63,595 bases of DNA, taken from an uncultured Porphyromonas sp. GTDB lineage: Bacteria; Bacteroidota; Bacteroidia; Bacteroidales; Porphyromonadaceae. Positions 25,867 to 34,560 of the stretch are shown here, one piece after another (position 1 is the stretch's first letter; each line of letters starts with the position of its first letter). The position numbers were made by a program, and so were the translations under genes. Location: the NCBI RefSeq assembly GCF_905372525.1, contig NZ_CAJPPN010000008.1, positions 1 to 63,595 of the forward strand, given 5' to 3'. Below the pieces are notes generated by a model. That model was given only the letters and a program-made list of their open reading frames with translations, was not told the DNA's origin and did no database searches.

Positions 25867-28800
25867 TCAGGCAAGAGATATTCTCCCAAGGAGGTCTATC
25901 TTCACCTTGCGAGGGTTAAGCTTCCTATATGTTTTTAAGCCTTGAATCCTATAAGACTTTGGGATACTCCCCACGTTATCTTTGCCATCAAGTGTTGTCT
26001 CTAAGTGATACCTAAACATATAGTCGCCTGCTGCTAGACTCTGCACCCTGTAGAGGTGGCGGCCCAGAGTAGTATAATCCTTGGTCTCCATTGCCCTATC
26101 AATTGCCTCATCAGTCATTCCCAAAAGGAACATTTCATCTCCTTGCAGAAATTCTTCTAACTGCCAATCTTCCTCTGGTAGCGACAAAAGGACAGATTCT
26201 GGTAGGTTAGGATTAGCTCGTGCCTGCTCTCTTGCTTTGCTTGGATCTGAAATAATCATAGGAATGCCATAGCGAGCTCGCTCAACTGCTCTAAAGAACG
26301 GCACAACTGATTCTCTTATGTTCCCTACCCCATCCCTATACAAAGCCACATGGTGGTTCAACCCTGGCTTAGTAAAACCAATTGCCTCTCCATCCGCATT
26401 AAATCGAATAGGAATAAGGGTATTTGACCTCACTAGACAGCGAACAGACCTCACCACCCTCCTTCGAGAGTCATCTAGATACAACTCTGTAGGAAGAACT
26501 CCTTTTCGACCTGAAAGAGATAGCAATGCAGCTTGAACAACTTCTCTAATCTGAGAGTCTACAATATTTTTGACATTACTCTGATTAACCTTGCTCAGCG
26601 GTATTCGCTTGACGTAGGATCTCACTAGTTCCGTACCACTTCTATCCTTTCTATGGAGCTGTATCGTCCCATAGATGGTCTCCTCGGAGAGTGCACCTCG
26701 TGGGATAAGCACATTCCTCTGCACATCGGTCTTGCCCGAGCGCTTGTAGACATTACGCCCTCGAGTCACGGTGCGCTTGCCTGGACGGAAGGAAATGAGG
26801 ATTTCTTCTACATGCTTCATCACCTCTTTGGTCGTGAAGTGTGGCTGTCTAATGAGCCAATGCTCCAACAGGGAGAGTTTCTCTTTCTTAGAGAGTTTCT
26901 GCTCTTGCTGCTCCTTGATAAACGCATCCATCTCTTCACGATCAGCCTCTGCATTCACCGTATTGAGCCGCTGTATGTATCTCGGCTGGGTACAAGCGAC
27001 GACGAGGGCATCGATGGCGTGATGACGATGATCCTTTCGCTTAGACCAATCCTTGATACGCTCATCGGTGCGCTCTCCATCCCGATGCTCTACCGTAACG
27101 ACCTCTGTCTCGCCCATAGATCTGTATCGATCTAGGTTGAGGTCTCGCAGGATATTGTCATAGCCCCACAGCTGACGAAGCTTAGCGGTGACACTGCCCT
27201 CGGAGGCACTCACCAGTCGTATCCCCTTACGGAGAATACCCTGTGCCTCACGGGAGATATACTGAGTGAGTCGAAGGTGACGCTCGATGAAGTCTTCGGG
27301 TAGATCCTCAGGTAGCATTAGGAGGCGCTGACGCTTAGAGTAGGATATATTCTTATCCTTCTTAGCATGGGAAAGACTATCCACTCGCTTGATGTAGTCC
27401 AGCTCCCATCCCTTGGACTGAATGTACTCCATCGCAAAGCGATTACCTTTCTCTTGGTTACAAGAGCGACAGGCACAGGCCTTATTCGACATAGAGTCAT
27501 CGAAGAGGATCGACCTCGGGATGATGTGCTCTACCTCAATCTCTTCACCTCGGAGGAATTGCACGACATCTACGTGCTTACCACAGTAGATACAGCTCTC
27601 GGCAAACTCTTGCCACAAGCGATACTTTTGGATGCGTGACTTCGTGGGAGTAAGGCCATACTCCGTTATACGCTTGGCTATAGCCTTGTTTTCTTCCTCT
27701 CGTGAGCTATTATTCTTAGTGGCCTCTTCACGCTCTTCACGGCTCATCTTTAGCTCGCGAGCTAGCTCGACACGCACCTCATCGATCTCACCATGTTCCC
27801 TCTTGAGCGCATTGACGAGGTTGATCATCTGGTTTAGGATCTTCTCGACCACAGGCTGACGAAGGGCATTCTTCTGCAGGAGAGGGATTTCCTCCAGCAG
27901 GCTACGCTCATCTCGCTCCTGAGCAGTCATACTATCGGAGTGTCGTACTCCAGCAGCTTCGGCAGCCTCGCTATACATCTTCCCTTCTTGCAGGTGAGGA
28001 AGGAGCTTACAGATAAACTTGGCAGACTTGTTCCCATAGCCCTGCTTGACGAAGTCGATTTTATAGAGGGCGTCCATCAGTCCATCGTCTAGGTCTTCTT
28101 CCTTGATCTTGAGCTGCCTGACTAGGGCACGATACATATCAGCTCTATCCTCGATGGAGTAGAGGATGTGCCAAAGCTTGTAGAGCGGTTCGTTCTGATA
28201 AGACTCGTCAATGATTGGACGAATAACACCATCCTCATCAGCCTCGTGAGAATCCCTTGTCGTTAGATTAAACCTGAGTAGACCCTCATACTGCTCATAT
28301 CCCTTCAGCACCTTGCGCAAGATAGTAGCAGTTGTATTCCCTGCTATCCCATTCACTAGCAGCTTATCACACCAGAGCTTATCCTTTGGCTTAATCTTGA
28401 GCACCTTACGCAGTGCCGTAAGGCTAAGCTTATCGTTCTTCTGGAGATAGTCGAAGAGCTTCTGCTTCTCCTCTTGCTCCAGCACTCGCTCTGTGCCATC
28501 AGGATAGTAAAGGCGGATGTTTTGGATGGACTCCCAGACCTTACAAACCTGAAAGATAGGGGAAGACTTCGGGGCTACCTTGGGACCAATGGTGATGGTT
28601 CTCTCGACGAGCTCCTCGACACCATCCTTGTTGATGCGCTTCACCTGTACGACCCGCTCTTTCTTCTCAAACTCGCAGGTGGAGACCAGCTGCTTGCACG
28701 ACTTCAGAGGACGCTGATAGAAGATAATGCGGTCTCGTATCCTACCAATCAGTGCGTCCGTAAGGAGCTTTGGGTAGAATGTCCTTTGTACCGCCATGAT

Positions 28801-29457
28801 GCGGTTATACTCCTCGAGGTAAGCCTCTCGGGGATAGACCTGCTCCTTGATGCGGTAGGTGTAGTAGACTCCCTTGGGGTCGGTCTGTTGATTTGCTCTT
28901 AGCTCCTCAGCGAAGTGCTGACCGATGGTCTGCCCCTTCTCCTTTAGGGCTTGGTAACGTCCTTTGACTTGAGCTACATAGCCCTCCTTTTCCTTCTTGG
29001 CCTTGCTCTCGGTCTCAGCCTCGGCAGCTTCATCGGCCTTTGCGTGCTTGTAGCCTCGCTTCTGGTTGATGTGTAGTAGCACGCGTCCCAGTTCGGCTAG
29101 GCTCAGCTGCTCTCCGGGGGTAGCAGCTCGTGCCCGTAGCTCCCAGAGCTCCAGTAGGGGGAGCTTGATGAGGGACTCGTCGGGGAGCATCCCATGCTCA
29201 CTGAGCACCTTCTTTAGAGCCTCTCGGCGTAGCTGATAGCGGTCCATACCCTTGCGGATGGTGCGTGCCACCGTACGCATCTTGTTCTTGGAAATCGCCT
29301 CGCCCTTGGTAAACTCTTTAGCATCACCCGCAGAGAGAGGCACGATACGACTCCCCATACCTAGGATACTCTGTGGTTTCTCATCTTTGTCTAGGGTGAT
29401 TAGGCACCACCCAATAGACCCGACACCGAGGTCTAGACCAAGTACTTTTCTTGTCAT
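25867..29457 (-). CDS. cas9: Type II-C CRISPR-associated endonuclease Cas9
   Basis: Cas9 cleaves DNA guided by crRNA and tracrRNA. At 1196 aa it is somewhat larger than the best-known II-C enzymes. RuvC-I is GLDLGVGSIGW with Asp9. An arginine-rich bridge helix follows (about 60-85). RuvC-II has Glu564 in VRVELAREL. The HNH domain has His644 in EVEHIIP and Asn667, with the same 23-residue spacing as in SpCas9. RuvC-III is HHAIDAL with His813 and Asp816. The HNH domain is framed by CxxC pairs (Cys622/625 and Cys663/666), a likely zinc site. All catalytic residues are intact. No cas4 or csn2 is present, which with the gene order cas9-cas1-cas2 gives type II-C. Confidence 0.97.
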   Translation of the reverse strand: MTRKVLGLDLGVGSIGWCLITLDKDEKPQSILGMGSRIVPLSAGDAKEFTKGEAISKNKMRTVARTIRKGMDRYQLRREALKKVLSEHGMLPDESLIKLPLLELWELRARAATPGEQLSLAELGRVLLHINQKRGYKHAKADEAAEAETESKAKKEKEGYVAQVKGRYQALKEKGQTIGQHFAEELRANQQTDPKGVYYTYRIKEQVYPREAYLEEYNRIMAVQRTFYPKLLTDALIGRIRDRIIFYQRPLKSCKQLVSTCEFEKKERVVQVKRINKDGVEELVERTITIGPKVAPKSSPIFQVCKVWESIQNIRLYYPDGTERVLEQEEKQKLFDYLQKNDKLSLTALRKVLKIKPKDKLWCDKLLVNGIAGNTTATILRKVLKGYEQYEGLLRFNLTTRDSHEADEDGVIRPIIDESYQNEPLYKLWHILYSIEDRADMYRALVRQLKIKEEDLDDGLMDALYKIDFVKQGYGNKSAKFICKLLPHLQEGKMYSEAAEAAGVRHSDSMTAQERDERSLLEEIPLLQKNALRQPVVEKILNQMINLVNALKREHGEIDEVRVELARELKMSREEREEATKNNSSREEENKAIAKRITEYGLTPTKSRIQKYRLWQEFAESCIYCGKHVDVVQFLRGEEIEVEHIIPRSILFDDSMSNKACACRSCNQEKGNRFAMEYIQSKGWELDYIKRVDSLSHAKKDKNISYSKRQRLLMLPEDLPEDFIERHLRLTQYISREAQGILRKGIRLVSASEGSVTAKLRQLWGYDNILRDLNLDRYRSMGETEVVTVEHRDGERTDERIKDWSKRKDHRHHAIDALVVACTQPRYIQRLNTVNAEADREEMDAFIKEQQEQKLSKKEKLSLLEHWLIRQPHFTTKEVMKHVEEILISFRPGKRTVTRGRNVYKRSGKTDVQRNVLIPRGALSEETIYGTIQLHRKDRSGTELVRSYVKRIPLSKVNQSNVKNIVDSQIREVVQAALLSLSGRKGVLPTELYLDDSRRRVVRSVRCLVRSNTLIPIRFNADGEAIGFTKPGLNHHVALYRDGVGNIRESVVPFFRAVERARYGIPMIISDPSKAREQARANPNLPESVLLSLPEEDWQLEEFLQGDEMFLLGMTDEAIDRAMETKDYTTLGRHLYRVQSLAAGDYMFRYHLETTLDGKDNVGSIPKSYRIQGLKTYRKLNPRKVKIDLLGRISLA

Positions 29458-29473
29458 TGTACTCTGCGTTTAG

Positions 29474-29503
29474 TTTGGATTATAAATATTTTGGCTACCT
29501 TTG
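29474..29503 (+). promoter_or_regulatory. tracrRNA promoter
   Basis: TTTG (29474-29477), an 18-nt gap and TACCTTTG (29496-29503) form a Bacteroidetes promoter pointing away from cas9. Transcription should begin near 29508, just before the anti-repeat. Confidence 0.7.
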
Positions 29504-29507
29504 TGGT

Positions 29508-29590
29508 ACTGATTTGAAAAGCTAATCACAATAAGGATTATTCCGTTGTGAAAACATCCAAGGCGGGGACTTCGGTCCTCGTCTTTTTTT
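29508..29590 (+). ncRNA. tracrRNA
   Basis: The anti-repeat AAAGCTAATCACAA (29517-29530) is perfectly complementary to positions 2-15 of the CRISPR repeat. It is followed by a small GGA-TCC nexus-like hairpin (29534-29543), a second partial copy of the repeat start (GTTGTGAAAAC), and a 9-bp UUCG-capped terminator hairpin. The size of about 83 nt fits a processed II-C tracrRNA. It is transcribed divergently from cas9. Confidence 0.9.
29562..29590 (+). terminator. tracrRNA terminator
   Basis: GGCGGGGAC and GTCCTCGTC pair over 9 bp (two G-U pairs) around a TTCG loop, followed by seven T. This is a classic intrinsic terminator and also the 3' hairpin of the tracrRNA. Confidence 0.92.
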
Positions 29591-29790
29591 GTGCCCATAT
29601 GCACCAGCCCTTGAGGTCTCCTCGTTACGCGGGCTAAGTTACTGACTTCCCAGCTAATTCACAAGTTACTCTCCACGCTCCCGCCTGTAACATCGCCCAG
29701 CCCCCAGGCATCGTGTACTGACCTCTGCCACCGAGACCCTCATCTTCGCCACGGAGTAGCCCCCGGGAGGCATATCTCCTTCTTTCTTTG

Positions 29791-29798
29791 TATCTTTG
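29791..29798 (+). promoter_or_regulatory. -7 element upstream of rpsO
   Basis: TATCTTTG lies 104 bp before the rpsO ATG. If used, the leader of about 95 nt is GC-rich and could hold the S15 autoregulatory structure known from other bacteria. No clear -33 box is seen. Confidence 0.4.
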
Positions 29799-29902
29799 CG
29801 CCACGATCCGATGCGTCGTCTGTCTTTCCTCCTCCCTGCGAAGGGGTGGGAGGGATAGCTTGCGACGGCGGTATTTTGTTTCACTATATAAGTACAAGTA
29901 AT

Positions 29903-30172
29903 ATGTATCTTGATTCAGCTAAGAAGGCCGAGCTCTTCGAAAAGCATGGTAAGGGCGCTAAGGACACTGGGTCTCCTGAGAGCCAGATCGCACTCTTCAC
30001 CTTCCGTATCGCCCACCTAACGGGTCACCTACAGAAGAACAAGAAGGACTACAGCACCCAGCGTGCGCTACGTATGATCATCGGTAAGCGTCGTCGTATG
30101 CTCGACTACCTCCAGAAGATCGACATCGAGCGTTACCGTGCCATCATCAAGGAACTCGGCATCCGCCGCTAA
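29903..30172 (+). CDS. rpsO: 30S ribosomal protein S15
   Basis: S15 (89 aa) binds the central domain of 16S rRNA and bridges to the large subunit. The GSPESQIALFTFRIAHLTGHL and KRRRMLDYLQK segments are standard. The ATG at 29903 gives the normal N-terminus MYLDSAKKAELF; an ATG at 29846 would add a foreign extension. A terminator shared with holA follows. Confidence 0.98.
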   Translation: MYLDSAKKAELFEKHGKGAKDTGSPESQIALFTFRIAHLTGHLQKNKKDYSTQRALRMIIGKRRRMLDYLQKIDIERYRAIIKELGIRR

Positions 30173-30216
30173 TCCCCTAAGGTGATCCACTAGGCTATCT
30201 CGTATAGCCTACCAGA

Positions 30217-30254
30217 TAAAGAGGCTACCCCCCGACTGGGAGGTAGCCTCTTTA
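30217..30254. terminator. Bidirectional terminator between rpsO and holA
   Basis: TAAAGAGGCTACC and GGTAGCCTCTTTA pair over 13 bp around a 12-nt loop between convergent genes. Confidence 0.8.
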
Positions 30255-30304
30255 GTTATCTGTTGGGTAGACCTAGGGCGAGATAGCGCTCGCCCTGAGG
30301 GACA

Positions 30305-31306
30305 CTAGGCGGTGAGGATGAGGGAGACGAGCTCCTTGTAGAGCTCCGAGGCCGGTAGAGAGGCATCGACCCCCTTGGAGGCGGCATCGACCATCCTCAG
30401 ATGATGGACTATGGCAAAGACTTGGCTCGCTGTATAACTACGGCGAGCGAGGTCATAGTCCTTGGCTGCATAGGGAGAGATCTTCAGCGCCTCTGCTATC
30501 GAACGTTCGTTGGGCTGGGGAATGTAGTAGACCGCCATGAGGTTGGAGAAGAAGCCAAAGAGCGTAGCCAAGGTGACCTGGATCGGGTGGGTACGCTCGT
30601 TGGCTGCAAAGTAAAAGGCTATACGGTAGGCACGAGCCGAGTCCCGCTTGATGAGGCTGGAGAGGAGCTCAAAGTTGTTGTACTCCTTGCTCACCCCCAC
30701 ATAGTACTCTATATCCTCGGGGCGCACGATGGTACTCTTCCCCTCGAGGGCTAGAGCTATCTTCCCGACTTCGCCTAGGATCTTCTCTAGGTCATTACCC
30801 GTAGCCTCAGCCATGAGGAAGGCCGTACGCTGGTCGATCGTTAGGTTATGCTCAGCGAAGGTACGTACGATGAAGTCGGGGACCTTGGAGTCGTAGATCT
30901 TGGATGACTCGTAGACAGCCTTGCGCTCGTTGAGGGTCTTATAGAGGGTCTTACGCTTGTCGGGCTTCTTCTTGTGACAGAGCACGAGGCAGGTACTCTG
31001 GGGTAGATCATCTAGGTGGCTAGCTATCTGATCAAGGTCTCGCACCTGCTGTGCCTCCTTGACGAGGACGAGCACACGCTCCCCCATCATCGGGAAGCGC
31101 AGAGCATCGAGCAGGATGTCTCGGCTGGTGACCTCTGCCCCATAGAGGACGGTGAGGTTGAAGTCCCGCTCCTCCTCGGGGATGACCTTCGTCAGGAAGA
31201 GCTCGGCAAGGCGGTCAATATAGAGGGGTTCGTCCCCTGCCAGGAGGTACACGGGCTGGAGCGCACCCTTCTTGATCGCCTTGGCGATATCATCGTAGGT
31301 AGCCAT
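30305..31306 (-). CDS. holA: DNA polymerase III subunit delta
   Basis: The 333-aa clamp-loader subunit opens the beta clamp. The N-terminal part contains the usual PVYLLAGDEPLYIDRLAE start, and SCLVLCHKKKPDKRKTLYK-type residues lie near 105. Domain III (NERTHPIQVTLATLFGFFSNLM) is typical of the family. The minus-strand -7 box at 31358-31365 is TATCTTTG. The gene is divergent from the HsdR_N-like gene. Confidence 0.94.
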   Translation of the reverse strand: MATYDDIAKAIKKGALQPVYLLAGDEPLYIDRLAELFLTKVIPEEERDFNLTVLYGAEVTSRDILLDALRFPMMGERVLVLVKEAQQVRDLDQIASHLDDLPQSTCLVLCHKKKPDKRKTLYKTLNERKAVYESSKIYDSKVPDFIVRTFAEHNLTIDQRTAFLMAEATGNDLEKILGEVGKIALALEGKSTIVRPEDIEYYVGVSKEYNNFELLSSLIKRDSARAYRIAFYFAANERTHPIQVTLATLFGFFSNLMAVYYIPQPNERSIAEALKISPYAAKDYDLARRSYTASQVFAIVHHLRMVDAASKGVDASLPASELYKELVSLILTA

Positions 31307-31357
31307 ATCGGTATTTATTGTCTAACTTCGTGGGCGTGCCCTAGGGGACACGTACGA

Positions 31358-31365
31358 CAAAGATA
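31358..31365 (-). promoter_or_regulatory. -7 element upstream of holA
   Basis: TATCTTTG on the minus strand lies 51 bp before the holA ATG and directly before the start of the divergent gene at 31369. Confidence 0.55.
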
Positions 31366-31368
31366 AGA

Positions 31369-31824
31369 ATGATCAAGCTAAATCTCCCGGATTACCGCCT
31401 ACGACTGAGGAAGGAGGAGGGTAAGACCTATATCTACGATGACCTCCGCCAGCGGTTCGTCTCTCTCACCCCCGAGGAGTGGGTGCGCCAGCACTTCGTG
31501 CACTACCTGATGGAGCACCTAGGCTACCCCCGAGAGCTGATGATGAACGAGGTGACCATACAGGTGGGCTTGACGACCAAGCGGTGTGATACCCTACTCT
31601 ATAGTCGCCAGCTCACCCCTCGGGTACTGATCGAGTACAAGGCTCCCCACATCCGTATCACCGACCGAGTACTCCAGCAGATCCTCCGCTACAACTATAC
31701 GCTCCGTGTCCCCTACCTCATCCTAAGCAACGGGATGGAGCACTTCGCCTGCCGGATTGACTATGAGCAGGGCTCCTATACCTTCCTCGAGCATATCCCG
31801 CCCTACGACGAGCTCAGCGACTGA
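31369..31824 (+). CDS. Type I restriction enzyme R N-terminal-domain protein (HsdR_N family)
   Basis: This 151-aa standalone protein carries the nuclease-like fold of the HsdR N-terminus. RELMMNEVTIQVGLTTKRCDTLLY, RVLIEYKAPHI and ILRYNYTLRVPYLILSNG match the D-ExK nuclease pattern, with the Asp in KRCDTLLY and Glu-x-Lys in IEYKAP. Such single-domain proteins are common beside DUF2851 genes in Bacteroidetes and are not evidence of a full restriction system; no HsdM or HsdS is present. It begins 60 bp from holA, divergent, and ends 26 bp before the DUF2851 gene, so those two probably form an operon. Confidence 0.85.
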   Translation: MIKLNLPDYRLRLRKEEGKTYIYDDLRQRFVSLTPEEWVRQHFVHYLMEHLGYPRELMMNEVTIQVGLTTKRCDTLLYSRQLTPRVLIEYKAPHIRITDRVLQQILRYNYTLRVPYLILSNGMEHFACRIDYEQGSYTFLEHIPPYDELSD

Positions 31825-31850
31825 CCTTCACCCTACGACCGACGACCACC

Positions 31851-33140
31851 ATGAGACACCGAGAAGCCTACCTACACTACATCTGGCGCTATGGCCTCTA
31901 CGACCGACTCATCCCGACTGGGGAGCTCGCAGGGGCTCGCATAGAGGTGCTGGAGCCCGGAGAGCTAAATACGGATGCAGGCCCGGACTTCTTTGCCGCT
32001 AAGATTCGCATCAATGACCTCCTCTGGGTCGGCTGTGTGGAGATCCACCATGCCTCAGCCGAGTGGTACCATCACCACCACGACAGCGATCCTGCCTACC
32101 ACTCGGTGATCCTACACGTCGTGGAGCAGGACAATCGCCCCATCACTCTAGCCAGCGGAGCCTCGCTCCCGACCTGCCTAGTCATGGTACCCCATCGGTC
32201 GGAGGGCGAGGACATCGCCAGAGAATACTCCCCCACAGCACTCCCCTGCACCCAGAGCACCGCCCGAGGGGGAGGACTAGCCCCTCTCGGACAGCTCCCC
32301 CACGAGGCTCGTCGTGCCTGGCTCCAATGCCTCCTACATAGTCGGCTCAGGGAGAAGGTGCAGGCCGTCGAGGATCTCCTACAGCGCTGTGGAGGGGACT
32401 GGGGACAGACCTTCTACACTCTGCTCCTGCGCTACTATGGCTTCGGGCTCAATAGCGAGTCCATGGAGCGACTCGCCCTCAGCCTACCCTACACCACACT
32501 GATGAAGCATCGGGATCACCCCGAGCAGGTCGAGGCTCTACTGGTGGGGCAGGCCGGTCTGCTCGGCTACCTCGCCGAGGGAGAGCACACCGAGCTCCTG
32601 AGGAGCGAATATCACTTCCTCTCCCATAAGTATACCCTGAGCCCCCTCCCGCCGGGTACGTTTCGCCGAGCACGTACCCGCCCCAGCAACCTCCCTGAGC
32701 GTCGCCTCCTACAGCTAGCGGGACTGCTCTGCCAGAGGGAGAGCCTAGCCGAGGAGAGCCTCCGTGTGGACAGCCTAACAGAGGCCTATGAGCTCCTTCG
32801 CCCCTCCCGAGAGGCTCGCAGGGAAGAGGGCGAGGTAGGCACCTCTAGCGTCCTCAGTCCTGCGAGCTGTGAGCTACTGATCATCAATGTCCTCATCCCC
32901 TATCGCCTCACCTGGAGGCGACACTATGGGGGCGAAGGAGAGGAATACGCTCCTCTCTCCCTGCTGGACGGACTCTCGGCAGAGAGCAATCGCATCACAC
33001 GTCTCTTCGCCTCGGCTGGGCTCCCCGTAGAGACCGCTTCGGACAGCCAAGCCCTACTCTACCTACATCGCCACTACTGTAGCCAGCAGCTCTGCTCCTG
33101 TTGCCCCTGGGGTACCCGCCCCTCGGAGTCTACGACGTAG
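31851..33140 (+). CDS. DUF2851 family protein
   Basis: This 429-aa cytoplasmic protein belongs to a conserved Bacteroidetes family of unknown role. The conserved segments EAYLHYIWRYGLYD, GELNTDAGPDFFAAKIRI, WVGCVEIHHASAEWYHHHH and HVVEQDN are present near the N-terminus. The C-terminus has QLCSCCPWG. The early part has an endonuclease-like pattern of conserved Asp, Glu and His, but no activity is known to me. The stop codon is followed within 3 bp by a degenerate MITE copy. Confidence 0.88.
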   Translation: MRHREAYLHYIWRYGLYDRLIPTGELAGARIEVLEPGELNTDAGPDFFAAKIRINDLLWVGCVEIHHASAEWYHHHHDSDPAYHSVILHVVEQDNRPITLASGASLPTCLVMVPHRSEGEDIAREYSPTALPCTQSTARGGGLAPLGQLPHEARRAWLQCLLHSRLREKVQAVEDLLQRCGGDWGQTFYTLLLRYYGFGLNSESMERLALSLPYTTLMKHRDHPEQVEALLVGQAGLLGYLAEGEHTELLRSEYHFLSHKYTLSPLPPGTFRRARTRPSNLPERRLLQLAGLLCQRESLAEESLRVDSLTEAYELLRPSREARREEGEVGTSSVLSPASCELLIINVLIPYRLTWRRHYGGEGEEYAPLSLLDGLSAESNRITRLFASAGLPVETASDSQALLYLHRHYCSQQLCSCCPWGTRPSESTT

Positions 33141-33142
33141 GC

Positions 33143-33498
33143 CAGAGCCAGCACATGTACCCCTCCTGCATACCCCCCTCGGGGATATCCATTGTATACC
33201 CGAGGGAGCCTCGCCCATAGCTCTGTAGCGCCAGCGTTATCCCCTATAGTTATTCCCTCCTAGAGCACCCTCCGGGGCTCATACCGAGAGCGCATGAGTG
33301 TACACGCGTGTACACAAGTGTGTACACGTGGGTATACTATAGTGTACACACGTGTATACTCCATCCTCCTCGGGCATAGGTGTACGCTAGGGTAAGCTGC
33401 CCCTAGGGGATAGATACACTGTATCTGGGGGCGGCTCCTTGGCGCCCCCGACCTTGACCTCCAGCCCTCTGTCCTAGTGTCTTCACACGTCATCCCAT
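33143..33498 (+). mobile_element. MITE copy 2, degenerate
   Basis: The ends CAGAGCCAGCACATGT (33143-33158) and TCACACGTCATCCCAT (33483-33498) are decayed forms of the family inverted repeats (11/16 and 10/16). The total length of 356 bp agrees with the other copies. The central palindromes are fully preserved at 33298-33315, 33320-33337 and 33342-33359, again 22 bp apart, although the flanks have drifted. Confidence 0.6.
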
Positions 33499-33675
33499 AG
33501 GCTCCTTCGGGGAGCAGGGGACGTGATATACAGCGATATGGTTAGCTCCTTTTAGGTAGAGATTTGGGTACACAAGTCAGATTTATGCCCTATCTATACC
33601 TACATATTGGGAGGTTAGTTCGTACGATTATGCCTTTTTTTCGCTAATAATAGTACTTGATATACCTAATTGAGC

Positions 33676-33683
33676 TATCTTTG
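33676..33683 (+). promoter_or_regulatory. -7 element of the fumarate reductase operon
   Basis: TATCTTTG lies 123 bp before the frdC ATG. A TTG at 33657-33659 is 16 nt upstream, closer than usual. The rest of 33499-33805 shows no gene. Confidence 0.5.
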
Positions 33684-33805
33684 TAGGGCGATAGGGATAC
33701 CCTAGAGGAGGACTTTACCAGGGAGCGCGAAGGGTGGAGGCTGTAGTCTCCGTCTCTGTGGCCATGTGTCATGTGTATCAACAGATCATAAAAAATAGAA
33801 CTTGT

Positions 33806-34510
33806 ATGTCGTGGTTAATCAAATCTTCGATCGGGCGTAAGCTGGTCATGAGTATCTCAGGACTAGCTCTTATCCTGTTCTTGACCTTCCACATGTCGAT
33901 GAATCTCGTGGCGCTCTTCTCTGAGGAGGGGTACAATGCTGTCTGTGAGTTCCTCGGTGCGAACTGGTACGCTCTGGTGGCGACGGTAGGGCTCGCTCTG
34001 CTCTTCGTCGTACATATCGTGTATGCCTTCATCCTAACGATCCAGAACCGCCGGGCGCGCGGTAACGACCGCTACGAGGTCGTCGATCGCCCCAAGGGGG
34101 TCGAGTGGGCATCACAGAACATGATGGCACTAGGGATCGTGGTCATCCTCGGGCTCGTCCTACATCTCTTCAACTTCTGGGCCAAGATGCAGCTAGCAGA
34201 GATCACGGGGCAGCATGACCTCGGGATCAGTGGTGTCACAGGTCCTACGGATGGCGCAGGCCTCATCCGCTACACCTTCTCTAACCCTATCTTCGTCGTG
34301 CTCTACCTCGTATGGTTGGGAGCCCTATGGTTCCACCTAGCCCACGGCTTCTGGAGCTCGCTACACACCATCGGGTTCAACAACAAGGTGTGGTTCGATC
34401 GTCTGCACAAGATCTCGAACGTCTATACTACCCTCATCGTCCTCGGCTTCGCTGCCGTCGTGGTGTATTACTTCCTCCTTTCCCTCTGTGGGGGGGCTTG
34501 TAGCCTTTAG
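33806..34510 (+). CDS. frdC: Fumarate reductase/succinate dehydrogenase cytochrome b subunit
   Basis: This 234-aa membrane anchor has five transmembrane helices and belongs to the single-subunit di-haem cytochrome b558 family (as in Bacillus SdhC and Wolinella FrdC). It carries electrons between menaquinone and the flavoprotein. Candidate haem ligands are His in FLTFHMSMNLVALF, VVHIVYAF, LVLHLFNFW and FHLAHGFWSSLHTIGFN. The ATG at 33806 (MSWLIKSSIGRKLVMSISG) gives the normal N-terminus; an earlier ATG would add a non-homologous stretch. It is first in the frdC-A-B operon. Confidence 0.95.
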   Translation: MSWLIKSSIGRKLVMSISGLALILFLTFHMSMNLVALFSEEGYNAVCEFLGANWYALVATVGLALLFVVHIVYAFILTIQNRRARGNDRYEVVDRPKGVEWASQNMMALGIVVILGLVLHLFNFWAKMQLAEITGQHDLGISGVTGPTDGAGLIRYTFSNPIFVVLYLVWLGALWFHLAHGFWSSLHTIGFNNKVWFDRLHKISNVYTTLIVLGFAAVVVYYFLLSLCGGACSL

Positions 34511-34560
34511 TCCAGACTCTAGCGCATAAGCAAGTATTCCGTATCAGCCCTATCCATATT

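Noticed and set aside
31369..31824. Type I restriction-modification system
   Set aside because: Only the N-terminal nuclease-like domain is present; no helicase part, HsdM or HsdS nearby.
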